DNA of 64,000 bases from Pelodera strongyloides. Lineage: Eukaryota; Nematoda; Chromadorea; Rhabditida; Rhabditidae. Numbering within the stretch: the first letter of the stretch is position 1; every line of letters starts with the position of its first letter. The position numbers and the translations under genes are program-made. The notes beneath the pieces are model-generated. The model searched no databases. It was not told where the DNA came from and saw only the letters and a list, made by a program, of their open reading frames with translations. This document shows, in pieces, positions 1 to 22,000 of this stretch. The DNA lies in assembly GCA_036852015.1 (NCBI GenBank), contig JAANDG010000031.1, positions 310,001 through 374,000 of the forward strand, read 5' to 3'.

Positions 1-9013
<9,013 letters not shown>

Positions 9014-9024
9014 TATCCCTACTA
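9014..9024 (-). promoter_or_regulatory. Candidate spliced-leader acceptor upstream of MCM3
   Basis: Reading the minus strand, ATTTTATTTTAG ends about 9 bases before the MCM3 ATG, with no coding exon to pair with upstream. The same arrangement precedes the genes starting at 14807, 22187, 29356, 39584 and 43879. In nematodes this is the normal signature of spliced-leader trans-splicing; here it is inference, since an untranslated first exon would look alike. Confidence 0.5.
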
Positions 9025-10200
9025 AAATAAAATTAAATTAAAGGGGTACAACACGCGGTTTTGAAATTGCACTCATGCATTATATGCAAATTGTGTTCCA
9101 CTGCACTGGACAGAACCCGATTGGCTTATAAAACATGGGAATGCGGTTCAGCATACGTTTCAAAACCAAGTGCCACATTGAATAGATAATCCAGAGGAAA
9201 ATAAGAAAACGTTGAAAGCAAACATATAACGATCAGATTCTAAAAAGGCTAGGGAAACAGGAGCCACTGTATATTTGACCTAACGAAGTGCAGTGCACAC
9301 AGACAATCTAATGAAAACTATAATATACATGAACAAATCAAACCAAATCAACCATACATGTACATCGCAAACATTCGTTCCAAATGCGGCCAAGATTCGC
9401 GCACTTTTGTTTCGCGCCATTTTTCCAAAGCACAGTACCCAAGAACAGCAGCGTTATATAGCAACCATAACCAAGCCAAGAATAACGAGGCGGGGAGTCG
9501 ACCGCACAACCAATTATAATAAGTATAAACTAGAAATCAAACAAAGATATTTATTACCAAAAATATATCATTAATATAGCACTACATAGGGCCAACAACT
9601 GCTAAACACATTAATAGCTATCCACCAAACTATTAATATTTACCTGAAACATCGGGATTAATCACACATTTACAGAATTCACAAATTCAATAATAAATAA
9701 TGAAAACGATTATTGTTAAACATGATAAATAACAAATCATGTTTAAATATTAATAAATAAGTCTAATGCACAAGTAAGGGTTATTCACACACAAAAAAAA
9801 AACTAAAAAAAAAATGGGATTGAACCGCAACTGTTGAACTCTTTCTATAAGTACGGTACTTGGTTACATTAATAGTTTTGAATTAATATGTTAATCGAAT
9901 CGAAATAAATAAATAATTACATTCTAACATAAAGCTACATCGCTATCCCACAACAGACCCGTGCACATGAACTCCTCTAACCAATTTTACTTTCAACATA
10001 TTATCAATTGAGATCCGTATTTTATAGTGACATGAGTATACTGTATATCTATCGTTCCGCTCCGGTCACGAAGGGCATATCCTTCTAATGTGTAGTTCAC
10101 ACAGGCTAATTCGCCACTCCAACTACAAAGTACAAAAGCTAATTAACTGACCGATTCACAGTATACCCTTCTTCCTACTATTGTAATCGAAGCAACCTCC
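9014..10200. other. Intergenic region between MCM3 and the next gene
   Basis: AT-rich, with no ORF that looks coding. A decayed MITE-like inverted repeat (GGTTTTGAAAT at about 9057 against CGTTTCAAAACC at about 9169) is the only structure I see. Any MCM3 promoter would lie here. Confidence 0.6.
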
Positions 10201-13200
10201 CTAATCACACAACCCGTAATGTTGAAGCATTCTTCCCGTTACATATTCACGCACGTTGTCCCTAAAATAAATCAAAAAAAAATCACACAATTCACAAACT
10301 ATGCCACTGGAATTTTAAAGAGATGCGATATAAAATTTTAAAGCGATGCGACAGAACGGTTTTTGAACCGTATACTTACTTGGATAACTCTATATATATA
10401 TTTTCATATGTCGTATGTATGCAAATGAATATAATTAAAAGGTTAATGGACTGGGACTGTCCTTCAGGGCGACTAATTGTAGGAAATCGCGCAGTCACAT
10501 GTCACTTGAATACACCATATGGGAATATATCATTCAATGTACGCTTCAAAAACAGGCGGTTATACAAATTTGATAGCGAAACCCTCATAATTATTCAAAA
10601 CATAGCTGCCTCCGATAAAAAATACCCTACAAACAGCACATAACACATTGACTGACAAAGATTTCCATACAAAAATATGCTAACTTCCTACTAGAAAGTG
10701 TAAAACAACAAACTACAACGTAATAATTTCACCGACCTCAAATCAAAGAAGATCTTGCAAAAGCGTATGGTGGAACGGAAGGGATTCGGATCCGGTGACA
10801 AGTGACGATTCGACTGACAGAAACTGAAACATACAGCCAATTAATAGTTTCAATGACAATGGAAAACTAATATTATAGTCGCAAAGTAAAAGTAAAACCT
10901 AACCAGGATTGTAAGGCGTCCAACAATAAGGCAATAACACCAATAAGCACGATTGCAAACATTCCCTCGGGCTCGGGCATACATCTAGTAAACAAAGGAA
11001 AGAAAAAGAAAAAGCAGCAGCAAAATCAATGGTGAGCGCAGATAATCAGCTGGTGAAACATCAACTTTTCACCGCGTTTGGAGTTGTTTTCAAAACAGAT
11101 GTACTTCCATGAAAGCGTCCGATGTCCGAAACAAAAAAACTTACTGATTTACCATCGGATCACGCAGCAAATGGGCCAATTGCTCGGGGGTTGTGTACTG
11201 AAATATACCAGAAAATTTAGAATGCACAACATCCTCATCATACACACCACTTTAAGGATGTTAATAGCCAAGCAAACACGTGCCATACCGCTTTAAAGCG
11301 AAATGCTAGCCCCTTTGGAAAATTTGCATCGGATAAGCAAATCCTATGTATCCTATGCTAATTTTGTACGAATTCGCGATGATAACAAAGCAACTGACCA
11401 CTGTGACAATCGGCGAAGGTCGGAGCAAATTATAGGATGGATCAACAGTCTTACTGTAAGTCTTCAACGGGGCCATACCCGGCGTTTTCGTCTCCGGTTG
11501 CTTGAAGCGGTAGAGTGCTAAAAGTGAAGAGGTGCTACATCATAACTTTATAATGAATAATTATACATATCCATCCACAAAATATAACACGGCTCATGAT
11601 CAAATGCTGAGGTGAAGATTAGGACCCCAGACCCCTAAAACCTTTAGGACCCCTCCCTAAAACCTAAAACCTTTAGGACCCCTCCCTAAAACCTAAAACC
11701 TTTAGGACCCCTCCCTAAAACCTAAAACCTTTAGGACCCCTCCCTAAAACCTAAAACCTTTAGGACCCCTCCCTAAAACCTAAAACCTTTAGGACCCCTC
11801 CCTAAAACCTAAAACCTTTAGGACACCTAAAACCTTTAGGACCCCTCCCTAAAACCTAAAACCTTTAGGACCCCTAAACCTAAAACCTTTAGGACCCCTC
11901 CCACTCCCTAAAACCTAAAACCTTTAGGACCCCTCCCTAAAACATAAAACCTATCTTTGAACATCAAGTTGGTCAAGTTCTATAGTTAAAAGAAGCTGAA
12001 GATTGAAAACCACTTCTTAGTGTTCACGCGCAGAGTACATTTCACGTACGACGGGACAGGGGACTTCATAGAGCTTTTCGGAAGATCCTAACCTCTTACT
12101 ACAATTTTAAACAGAGTAAAATATATTTTCCTAAAACAATCACCTCTGAGTACGTGCTCATTGTCGACAAGCTCCTCTGCAATGCCTAGCGCGTGGGCCC
12201 CAAAACTCAGAACGACGTCACGCTTCAACTAAATGTAACGGGATATAACAACACTTCAAACGGAATAGTCTTTGTCTTTTTTGCAAAACACTAGTTTTCA
12301 GGAAGTGAGGTAGGAGCGAAATGAAAATGTAAATTCTCACAAGTGCGCACAACACACAAGCACATGAACACACATCACACACTAAATCCATGAAATCTTA
12401 ATTCCCTCCAGTAACGCACGGTACCACTCTCCATAGCAAGGTAAGGTAACCAGGTACCATAACATAATAACAGGTACCATAACTACAGGTACGGGCACAG
12501 GTACAGGCATCATAACTACAGGTACGGGCACAGGTACAGGCACCATAACATCAGTACCTGCTCTTTCCATGTAAGTGGCCCAATCGGTAGGACATACTCC
12601 GGGGGCGCCGCAAACTCCTCCTCTCCTGGATCTTCTTCTACTTCTACAGGCTCTTCCGCATTGTCTTCACTGCCACCTTTTCCCTTCTTATTCGACGAGC
12701 ACCACGTCGGCTGGCCTCCAATTACCAACAGTCCTGCAAAAGGAATAAAGGATTATGATTCTCAGACGAAAATTCACGAAAAACGGTGCGAAAGCACACG
12801 TACTGAGGCCGTAATCACCAACACGCAGGGAGCCCTCCCTGGCCTCTCCAGGGAGCTAAAGAGTGCGAGATCAGAAGATATTCAGGGAGCTCGTTAATCT
12901 AGGGAGAGCTCCCTGTGTTAGCGAATCCGGCCTCTGATCCCCCTCGGCTTAGGCCACGGGCTATTCTCTATTATAAACCACCAGCATGTCTGCGTGAAAC
13001 TTTTCGCTGACGACCCTTACAAATGTTACACCGCGACTTTGCCGCGCACAGAAAAAGGTCCGCCATAGGCGCGCGGCGCACCAGTGGCGCTCACGAGACG
13101 CACATTTCGCAAACCGCGCAAATTGACTCACTTTTCGACGACACATAATCATTTCTCCATCGTCCCGGTGTTCTCCGCTTCACTTTCGCAGGAATATTGT

Positions 13201-14807
13201 TGTTCAGCGCGTCTGGGTCTCGTGTAATCTAGAAAAGTACTGTAAAAATAATAAAATTATTCGAATACACGATGTTAGCATCATCTAACAACAATGTGTT
13301 TCATTATGTTACTTTAATAAAAAGAGATAAGAACAATTTGTTACTTCGCAGCGTTTACCAATATTTTATAACTTCTCCTTCCTACAACGTGAAACGCCGC
13401 GCACATAGGATCTGCCACAACAGCGCGGCACAACCCCTTTAGGATGTGCGGTAGGGGCGCCAGTGGTGTGCGACTGCCAGATGGCGCACTTGCCACCACG
13501 CCCCTAAACTGTGCACAGTCTCCATACAATCATTATGTTCCTCGCCGTTTTTATTACCATTTCTGTTGTTCTTCTCCTAAACTCTTCTTATAATATCAAT
13601 TCCCATACCTTCCTTTTCGCAATCTTCGGCTGCAGTACGCCTTTTCTCCTCAAAGTTCCCAGCAACGAACGGCAAGCCGGAAGCTTAATCGAAGCGTGTG
13701 GAAGCACACTATAAATATACAAGTAACGCACGTTCGGGTTCAGAGGCTGTATTCACCAACACACAGGGAGCCCTCCCCCTAGGCTCACGAGCGCTCTGAA
13801 TATCTTCTGCTCCCGCACTCTTTAGCTCCCTGGTGATGACAGGGAGGGCTCCATGCGTGTTGGTGAATACGGCCTCAGGATGGACTTTCCAAAGTAGTTT
13901 AATGCATTAGGAAAGCACTAGACAGTACGAATTAGCATGCGTAACATCTGCAAAAATTTGAAGAAAGGCAGAAAGTTATTTACAATCGAATTCATAACTC
14001 ACTCCGCTCCTTTCTTCGCATCGTTGACTATAGGAGGAGTATCTTCGCACGGAAACTGTCTCTTTCGACTGGTTGGAGTAATTTCAAGCTCCATTTTCTC
14101 TTTTTTCTAACAATAAAGATTAATCGAATAACTTGTACATTAACGGAAAAGAGATATTCGCGGTTAAACAACCATAAAACATGGGCACATGATTCAGCTC
14201 ATTATCCGGAGGAGAATGCAAATTTATACCCCACGCGTCGCACGTCGCACAGTCCACGCCGGGTTTTCGCCGCGCGACATTCTAGCGCCAGGTTCTCTCA
14301 ACAACGCACAACCCCATCAGTGAAGGGGGCTCTCGCGTGTTTGACATTCGGTATACGGTAACACTAATTAAGCAATCAGCGAATTAGGTAATTAACAGCC
14401 AACACCTACCATAGTCATCTGTTCCGCCAACCGGGAGCGATCTCTCAGCGAATACTTGCTCGGCGACTCAGTGGCACCACGCTACAATACAGTACAATAT
14501 AGTTATACAAATAAGCTGGAGGAGTTTAGAGGTAGGGTTACGGTACTTTGTTCTTACTCTAACGCCGCGCGGGCCACAGAATTATATAAGGAACATACCT
14601 TTGAATCAAAGTTTAAGTGGCGATTTTAAATGTTTGATCCACATTACCAATTAGCCATTATGAGTAACAGTAAAATAGAATCTCTAAACTCACCGGGCTT
14701 GAAACCATCGATCGATACTTTCTCATCTTCTTTTCTTTCTTCTCCGGTGGCCTCACCTCTTCACAAATCACCATCGAATCCACTTCTCCGCCCTTCGCTG
14801 GAGGCAT
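10201..14807 (-). CDS. Unrecognised 340-residue protein, twelve exons
   Basis: I do not recognise this protein. Exons: 14807-14694, 14481-14410, 14106-14003, 13648-13609, 13228-13132, 12733-12558, 12228-12144, 11517-11447, 11197-11153, 10984-10904, 10813-10737, 10261-10201; total 1023 nt, 341 codons with the TAG stop, all phases compatible. The N-terminal third is basic (runs of Lys/Arg, KYSLRDRSRLAEQM), followed by RTPGRWRNDY, then an acidic stretch (EEPVEVEEDPGEEE) at roughly residues 155-180. The C-terminal half is mixed and Cys/Tyr-containing (YARARGNVCNRAYWC), ending VREYVTGRMLQHYGLCD. No signal peptide; nuclear location is a guess from composition. An acceptor TTCTTTCAG lies 8 bases before the ATG. 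The weakest junction is the donor GTTGAT at 11446. The gene is co-oriented with MCM3. Confidence 0.6.
11625..11955. repeat. 29-bp minisatellite containing TTTAGG
   Basis: About ten head-to-tail copies of a 29-bp unit, CTAAAACCTAAAACCTTTAG plus GACCCCTCC, with two shortened units in the middle. The unit contains CCTAAA and TTTAGG telomere-like hexamers, but the period is 29 and it is internal, in an intron of the unrecognised gene. Confidence 0.9.
12430..12548. repeat. Short minisatellite, GGTACAGGCACCATAAC type
   Basis: Imperfect tandem units built from CAGGTACGGGCACAGGTACAG and CATAACTA. On the minus strand they read as a Pro-Val-Met repeat, which is a by-product of the repeat and not a protein. 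It lies in the intron immediately after the acidic exon of the unrecognised gene. Confidence 0.8.
12804..12934. mobile_element. MITE of the AGGCCGTATTCACCA family (copy 1)
   Basis: Ends GAGGCCGTAATCACCAACAC and the inverse at the right; interior is a hairpin built from GGGAGCCCTCCC and GGAGCTC. Related copies with the same ends lie at 13743, 20304, 23774 and 28020. Confidence 0.7.
13743..13876. mobile_element. MITE of the AGGCCGTATTCACCA family (copy 2)
   Basis: Ends GAGGCTGTATTCACCAACAC and GTTGGTGAATACGGCCTC in inverse orientation, with the same GGGAGCCCTCC interior as copy 1. It lies in an intron of the unrecognised gene. Confidence 0.7.
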
Positions 14808-16012
14808 CCACGGTTCTGAAAGAACAATCCATTTATACAAAACTAGCGTAACGTGAATCTCCACAAATAAACAAACATGTTTTCGGCCAATTTTCGTACG
14901 GTAAGCGCATACTGGAAAAACAGGCGACGATGAAAAAAGATAAAGCACCTGCTACACCCCAACACCGAATCACATCCTCAATACTCAAAAGATAAACCAA
15001 GGGTACGTAACCGCAGAAACAAGAGACGCTATCTTTCTCGACATTTTATTTATTACATACACAAATGCATCGCACAACAAAAAATAAAACCTGTATAACT
15101 AACTGAAGGCCATAATCAAACATTCAATTCAACTTCTCTAACAAATTTCGCAAATGGTTGGAATAAGAAGTGGGAAAAAACTAGCATAATTAAAGCGAAA
15201 TGACGGACGGTTCTTGACAACCATGATCTGCATGCTAATAGTGCTATGTGAGCACTATTAGCATACAGATCGCATCTCAAGTACCAATTCGACCACACTT
15301 TGCATGCATAAATAGATCAGAATGCTGGTACATGAGATGTATTTCAGAAACCGGCGGCTATTTCGATTTCACTGCTACCTTGCACAAAACATATACGTAA
15401 GCTGACGCAAACGGAATAAAAAAGTATTCAAGTCCCATTACCTACGTTCATAACACAATAACACAAGGCTATTCCTCCATGAGTAAAGTACCACACTACG
15501 CAAAAAATAAAGGATATGTACACATGTATCAATACGCTTTGTCGTTTTGATCAGGACAGTGTACAGTTCACCTGGGAGTAGTCAATGCATTTCTAAACTA
15601 AGCCAAATTTATAAACATAAATTAGAATAAAAAATCGAGCTGAATTCCAGCAAATTAGCATAAATACGCAAGAATCAGCTGTCCACAATGCGTTTCAAAA
15701 CATCGGCCGGTATTTCGCTTTAAAACTCAACTCATGTTCCATATAGCATTCCTAGAACCTCCTTGAAATTATAACAGCCGGTTTTTTAAAGACAAATGCT
15801 GGATGTTGTATTCCCATGTGATGTACGCAAATAACTTCGCACGTTTTATTATAATCAATACCAAACCGGCTGTTAAACAACTTTAAATGAAACTCCCTCA
15901 AAAAGCAAACAAATGCACAAACCCCGGTTGTTAAAAGCTTTAAATAAATTTCCCTTAAGAAGCCAAATGTGCAGAAACCTGAACAGGGTCGGGTACGATC
16001 ACCGGAGTGTCC
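14808..16012. other. Intergenic region with two MITE remnants
   Basis: Between the unrecognised gene's start and the Nup98-like gene's stop. It holds a hairpin at about 15185-15375 (CTATTAGCATACAGATC palindrome core) and a left-truncated member of the ACCGGCCGG family ending at 15723, plus a GGTATAACAGCCGG-type remnant near 15775-15885. No coding exon seen. Confidence 0.6.
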
Positions 16013-19000
16013 TCAGCCAGCAGCCTCTGGGTTAGGCTCCTCTGGCTTCGACGCCTCTTCCCCTTTGTTCTCCGCAGTGTTCTGTGCTTCTGCTTCTTTA
16101 GCGGCTGGTTCCACTACCCGCGTCTCTTCAAAAGGTTGCGAATTAGTAATCTCTGCAATGAACAACTTACTACTTCAATCAACTTCTCACTCACGGAAAA
16201 TGATGTAAATCAATCAATAAATCTTCTTTCTTTCTTTTTAAACAATTAGAAACAATTATCGAGCTCATATATTTGCAAGCTATAACTATACTGTACACTA
16301 TAACAGCTAAAAAACTGAACATGGTAACCCCAAGTTTGTCTATTCAACAACGCGTTTCTATTACATTTATGGTGCCACCCACGAACTCGGAATGTCTAAT
16401 ATTCTAATCTCGGAGTTGGTTCGGTGATTAGCTCTTACATTAGGCGGGTTTAAACTATGGTAATCAAAAACTTGCCAGCTTCAGCTTCTTTGGTTGCTAG
16501 TTCTGGTTCTTCAGCATTCTGAACCTTCTGTTCTTCAAGCAGTGCGCAAGTAGTATCCGTTTTGAGATCGTCCGTAGCCATCTAAGAAAAGAAACTTAGG
16601 TTCAAACATTTAACAACAAAAAAAGCGCATAAACTATGAGAAATACTGCTGGACCCACGAACAATAGGTGGTCGGTTGGATCCCGCTACTTTGTACGCAA
16701 CATTGTAACTTTGCATTTCGAGCGTAACGAAAACGAAAACTGACACAAATACTCTATTCAGTAGTGAATACAAGAATACATACCCTCACAGTCTGTGAAA
16801 AAGCCCGAAGAGTAGGTAGAACCTTTCCGTCAAGTTCTTCATAGATTGTGTTCGCGTGAAGGTCACAACTGCCAGCTGGAAATATGTATACAGTATTCGT
16901 CATAAAATTCATACCCACCGCCCCCTCCTACCGTAGTTAGTAACCGCAACAGTCCTACTGAACAATAAATGAAGCATAAATTCCATACGGATTGGGTATT
17001 TATTCTTCGTAAAGAATACAAAGAAATTTAATATATTACTATTATAAGATATATTATAAAAATACCACGAGACCGGCTCCGCACAGAAATTAGATAATAA
17101 CATAGCCAAGGACTAACACTAACCATCATACACTCGTTGTACACCCACTAGTTGTACAATAAAAAAAATCAGAATTGACAAAAATACACCACATACCCAA
17201 TATCTTGCACCTCATCGCAGTGGAAAGAGCGTTACCCGTCTCCACAGCAAACGACACCGCCTGAAACTCAAGGTTACGTTATTATTAATTATACTAAAAG
17301 TATAATTAATAATATATAAATTTATGGAGTAAATTTATAAATATAAAAAGTAATAATATTAGTAATATTATTAGCTTTTTTTATATTATCTTATTATAAA
17401 AAGTATATTCGCTGTAATTCTTTACAACAGGGCATGAGAGAGAGCATATTATTAATATTATTAGCTTTTTTTATATTATCTTATTATAAAAAGTATATTC
17501 GCTATAATTCTTTACAACAGGGCATGAGAGAGAGCTCCTAAAATCAGATCACTAGCAATCGCCGCGCAGTGGCGCAGTGGGGAGCTCTATCTCCTTTCGA
17601 TCTGGGGCCGCAAATGTGCCATACTTCCGCCGCGTACCATCTCACACCATAGGGCATATTGCGCGACTACTGATTTGGCTTAGTGAAGGAGGTTGGCTAA
17701 CTCGCAAGTTCACAAGTCAAGCTTGAAGGACTGAAGAACGGAGAAAGAACCCGACAAACCGCACTTCCTTCCATTCGTCCAAGAGCTTCCGACCGTTCTC
17801 CCACTCGCTCATGCACAAATCACCAATATTGTTCACTCTGCCACATGCCGCTTCCGAGCACACATTCATAAGAAGTCGGTTCTGAAAGGAGAGAGTGTTA
17901 TATTCAGAGAACGCAGTAAAGAAATCCCCCCCCCCCCCCCAGCTCCTCCCATAAGAGTGCAAGTGCAATAGAGGGAATGTCCCCCCTCTGGTCCGGGAAG
18001 AGTCGCCCAAGTTTGTGATCGTGACTCTAACTAAGGCCGTGTAAGCCGTTCACGACTACGATAGATGGAAAGAGATTTTCGATATCTTTTCTTGACATAT
18101 ACTACTAATACGCGACATGAATTACTTCGTTCGGCGCAACTCGATAAGTACGTAAGTTAGGGTGCATTTACGTAAGTCAAAACCACCCACGCAACACCCA
18201 CCTTCCAAGGCAGATACTTGGACACTTCATGGCCGTTCCCCATGTGCTCATCAATAGCACACGACGAGCAGAACACGAATGGGGCCATCTAAACTGGGAA
18301 TAAAAATAAAGACAAACGCCAAAAAGCTCTTACTGGAAATAAATCCGTGAGTAAAACTGTAAAAGCACGCAACAGTCATCCCATCCCTAGGCCACATCCA
18401 CCTCCGGAGTTATTCCTCATTTATATCCCTTAGGCAGAACCTACCTTTTCCTGCTCAGCAACAACATCGTTTTCCTCCAATGCACATGCCTTAGAGCACG
18501 TATCGCAAATCCGAGCCCTTCAATATCAAAGAAGAAATATTCAAATGTTTATGTACCGTTTAAAGGGGTGATACATTCCATTCAGGATAGGCTAGGACAA
18601 CTGGAACGTTGGGTGCATGCTCCCAGCTTCCCAGTGCATACGGCCACTGGAGAGTGTAGCGCACAGCAAATGAAAAAAAGCAAAACTTATAAATTAGAGC
18701 TACTAAAAACTACAAAATAAAAAAACAAGCCACCTTTCCATCGGCTCCCAATAACCGCATCCACTACACTGCGCCTTGAACTCGGAATCGACGTCGATCA
18801 TTTTTGACGGACCTGGAGGGAGGATGCTTCAAGTATGCAGATTTAAAGCGGTATAACAGCCGATTTTTTAACCATTGATGGATGTTGTATATTCCTATGT
18901 ATACCGAGCCCATTTCGAGCTCACTTATCGCAGTAAATACATAGGAATAAATACATTTCAAAAAGAAGCCGTTATACTACTTTGAGAAATAAGAAAAAGC

Positions 19001-22000
19001 AAGGGCATATTATAGCAGACAAGCAGACAACTCGTAATAAGTAAATATACTAACCTTCGGTTACCGGTTGAGCTGGCTGCGCCTGAGCTGGCTGCGACCC
19101 AGTGCCAATTCCGAAGGAAGTTGCTGATCCAAACAGAGGCTTAGCAGCGGTAGCGGTTTTACCACCAAACAGCCAACCTTCTGTACTCGTTGCAGTTCCT
19201 AAAATGATAAAGGTAAAGTGCACCGCGGTGTCACTGGGGAAATTCGGTCGGGGTGCCGCACCTGTACGGCACGGAAAAGGAGAGCGGCACCAGATACGCA
19301 CCAGCCTGGCACCTGTACGCCACTATTCGGGGGGTGCAGATCTAGTGGCGCACTCCACTTTTTTGGAGCGGCACCCCACCCAAATCTGGTGCGGCACTGG
19401 AGCCGAGTTTCGCGTTGTTATCAACTGAAAACAGCAGAAACGGTGGCGAGGGGGACTTGCGAAGAAAACGATTAACGAGGTACGGAGGTACTCAGTCCCG
19501 TGCACCAACCAAAACAACAACGCCAAGCAATGTACGAAATAGCGGGTGCAAAATCACCTAAGGGCGCATTCGAGATGGACATTTTCCGGAAAAGAAAAGA
19601 AAAAAGTGGTTCGAGATGGGCACCGAGAACAAAAAAAATAAATAAAAATAATTGTCGAATATGCAAATGTACCGGAATTTAAACTAAAATTAATCGATCA
19701 TTTGCATCTCTATGTGTGGCAATTGCATTCTTTTCTGGTGGGCCATCTCGATCTCGAACCAAGTTTTCTTTTTCTTTTCAGGAAAAAGTAAGAAAATGTC
19801 AATCTCGAATGCGCCCTAATTGTCCTTTGCATAGCTAATTTTTTAGGTAATTGTATTCCCATGATCATACGATTACAATAAATATAAAAAATAGAGCACA
19901 CTGAGCATAAACACACAGTTCCGCTAGTACAAATAATGTCCATGTCCATAAAATCCAAAATTTACCTGCCGATGGCTGTGAACCAAAGCCAAACGAAAAT
20001 CCTCCGGTGGCCGGTTTCGAACCAAATGCCGCACCCGTCTGCTGCGCACTAGACGTGAAGAGTCCGGTCGCTTTGTTTGATCCAAAACAGGAAGCCGGCG
20101 CCGGAGACAGTGAAGTCTAAACTGTCAAGTATCAATGTCACAATTTCACTCTGCTATGCTACAACACTTTAGCCAGGTTGAAAGGTTCATAAGGTTAAAG
20201 CTAGGTCAGTCCTTCAGATCTGGCCCTCCAGTCCGCTCTGACCGTGACCTACTGAAGCAACCGAAGTATTGCGCTGCGCTCCAAGTATAGAGAACAGAGA
20301 CTTGAGGCCGTATTCACCACTCGAGGGTAAACATTTCTCTAGAGACAAAACTTTTGGAACGCATTTTTCGGGAAGGAAAGTGAGTGGTGAATGCAAATTT
20401 TGTGACATTATCTCGCTTTCTAGGTAAATTTTCTCCAAGAGATAGTTTTCCCCAGGGGTAAACGGAGTGGTGAATACGGCCTCAGCTTGTATTACGGAAT
20501 GACAAGTGTGACATTAACAAAGCGCTCGCACACCAATGATAATTAACAAATTAGCACAAAAAACTTACCACTGCACCAAATGAAAATCCGCTACTCTGCT
20601 GAGGAGTAGCTGTTGGACCAAAAATTGGAGCTGGAGTATCGCCACTCATACTACTCAACGTCGTCTTCATCTGCAAGCACATCAAGTTACACTGTAGTAA
20701 ATTAACAAAGCAAAATATAAAGTAACGCATTCTAACATAAGGCAGACTGATCTGATCGGCTGGCTTATCTTGGAGAAGTCGTATAAAGCACAAATTTGCC
20801 CGATTACCGTACCTGTGTAGTGTTTCCAAACAATGGGCTCGATTGCGCGGAATCCGTTCCTACTGAAGAGTTCGTAACTGTAACAGGTGCTCCAGAACCA
20901 AAAAGAAAACCAGTACTGGGCTTTGCTCCTGCGCCAAGAAATGAAGACGATTGCTGCTGTCTTTGTTCTCCTCCACCAGAGAATGAACTGGATGTAGTGT
21001 TGCTAGTAGACGTCGATCCAAAGGTAAAGGGCGACGAAGCTAAATAGTTACTTCGTTACTTGATTTTCCCAATAACAAAAAGGAAGCGAGAGAGAGAGAA
21101 CTACCAAATTCAAACCTCAATAGCCCGTATTCTCGGGACGACGGAAATGTTCCGCTGGGGAACTCATTTGTATGCAAATTTTTCCTCAAGTAGTCTAGAT
21201 AGTCGAGAAATTTGTATACAAATGAGTTCCCCAACGGAACATTTCCGTCGTCCCGAGAATACGGGCTAATGACAAAAAGATAAGTGGAAGTGAAATCACT
21301 AAAGTATAAAGCATTCTTTTTCTCGTCAAAAAAAAACTATCCAACAAAGTATTTGAGATGGTGCCAAAAACCGAGCGATTCAGACAAAATACCAATTGCC
21401 TTTTTTTGGTCGAATATCTTATTTGGCAGATTCTCTCAAATATTTCTTCACGTTGATAAGTTAAATCGTATTTTCTTTCACGCCCACGGAACAACATCCT
21501 CAGTGCAAAAATACTTACAACAAAAAAACATACCTGCGTCACTACTTCCGGAATTTGATCGTACAGTAGCTGAACCGAACTGTGTGAGCCCTCCCAGTTG
21601 TGACAATTTGTTTCTACGTCTCGGTGCTGCGCGTGATCTCTCTCCGTCTCTCACTCCCAACTGGGAGGTTGGGAACATGCTCCCTTTCTTGTTCACGGCC
21701 ACAGTAGAAGTCGATCCAAAGGTGAATCCGGTAGATCCGGCCTGTGGTGCTTTCCTGTTAGCAGTGTAATCCTCCACGCGTAACTCCTAAAACTATTTTT
21801 TATTCACTCATAGTAAAAAATTCATCGCAACACATGAATGAATGTGCAAACGAGGTTACATAGGAAACGGAGCAAACACTTGGTTGGTTACGGTAACGTT
21901 TTTTCGTGTGCCCCCGGTGCGAAAACCGTCGTCAACGGGTCACCAAATTGTCAGTAACCCATCAACAAATGGTTTTATTTACTTGTAGGTGCGTCCGTCA

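Noticed and set aside
11625..11955. Interstitial telomere
   Set aside because: The period is 29 bp, not 5-6, and the hexamers are only part of the unit.
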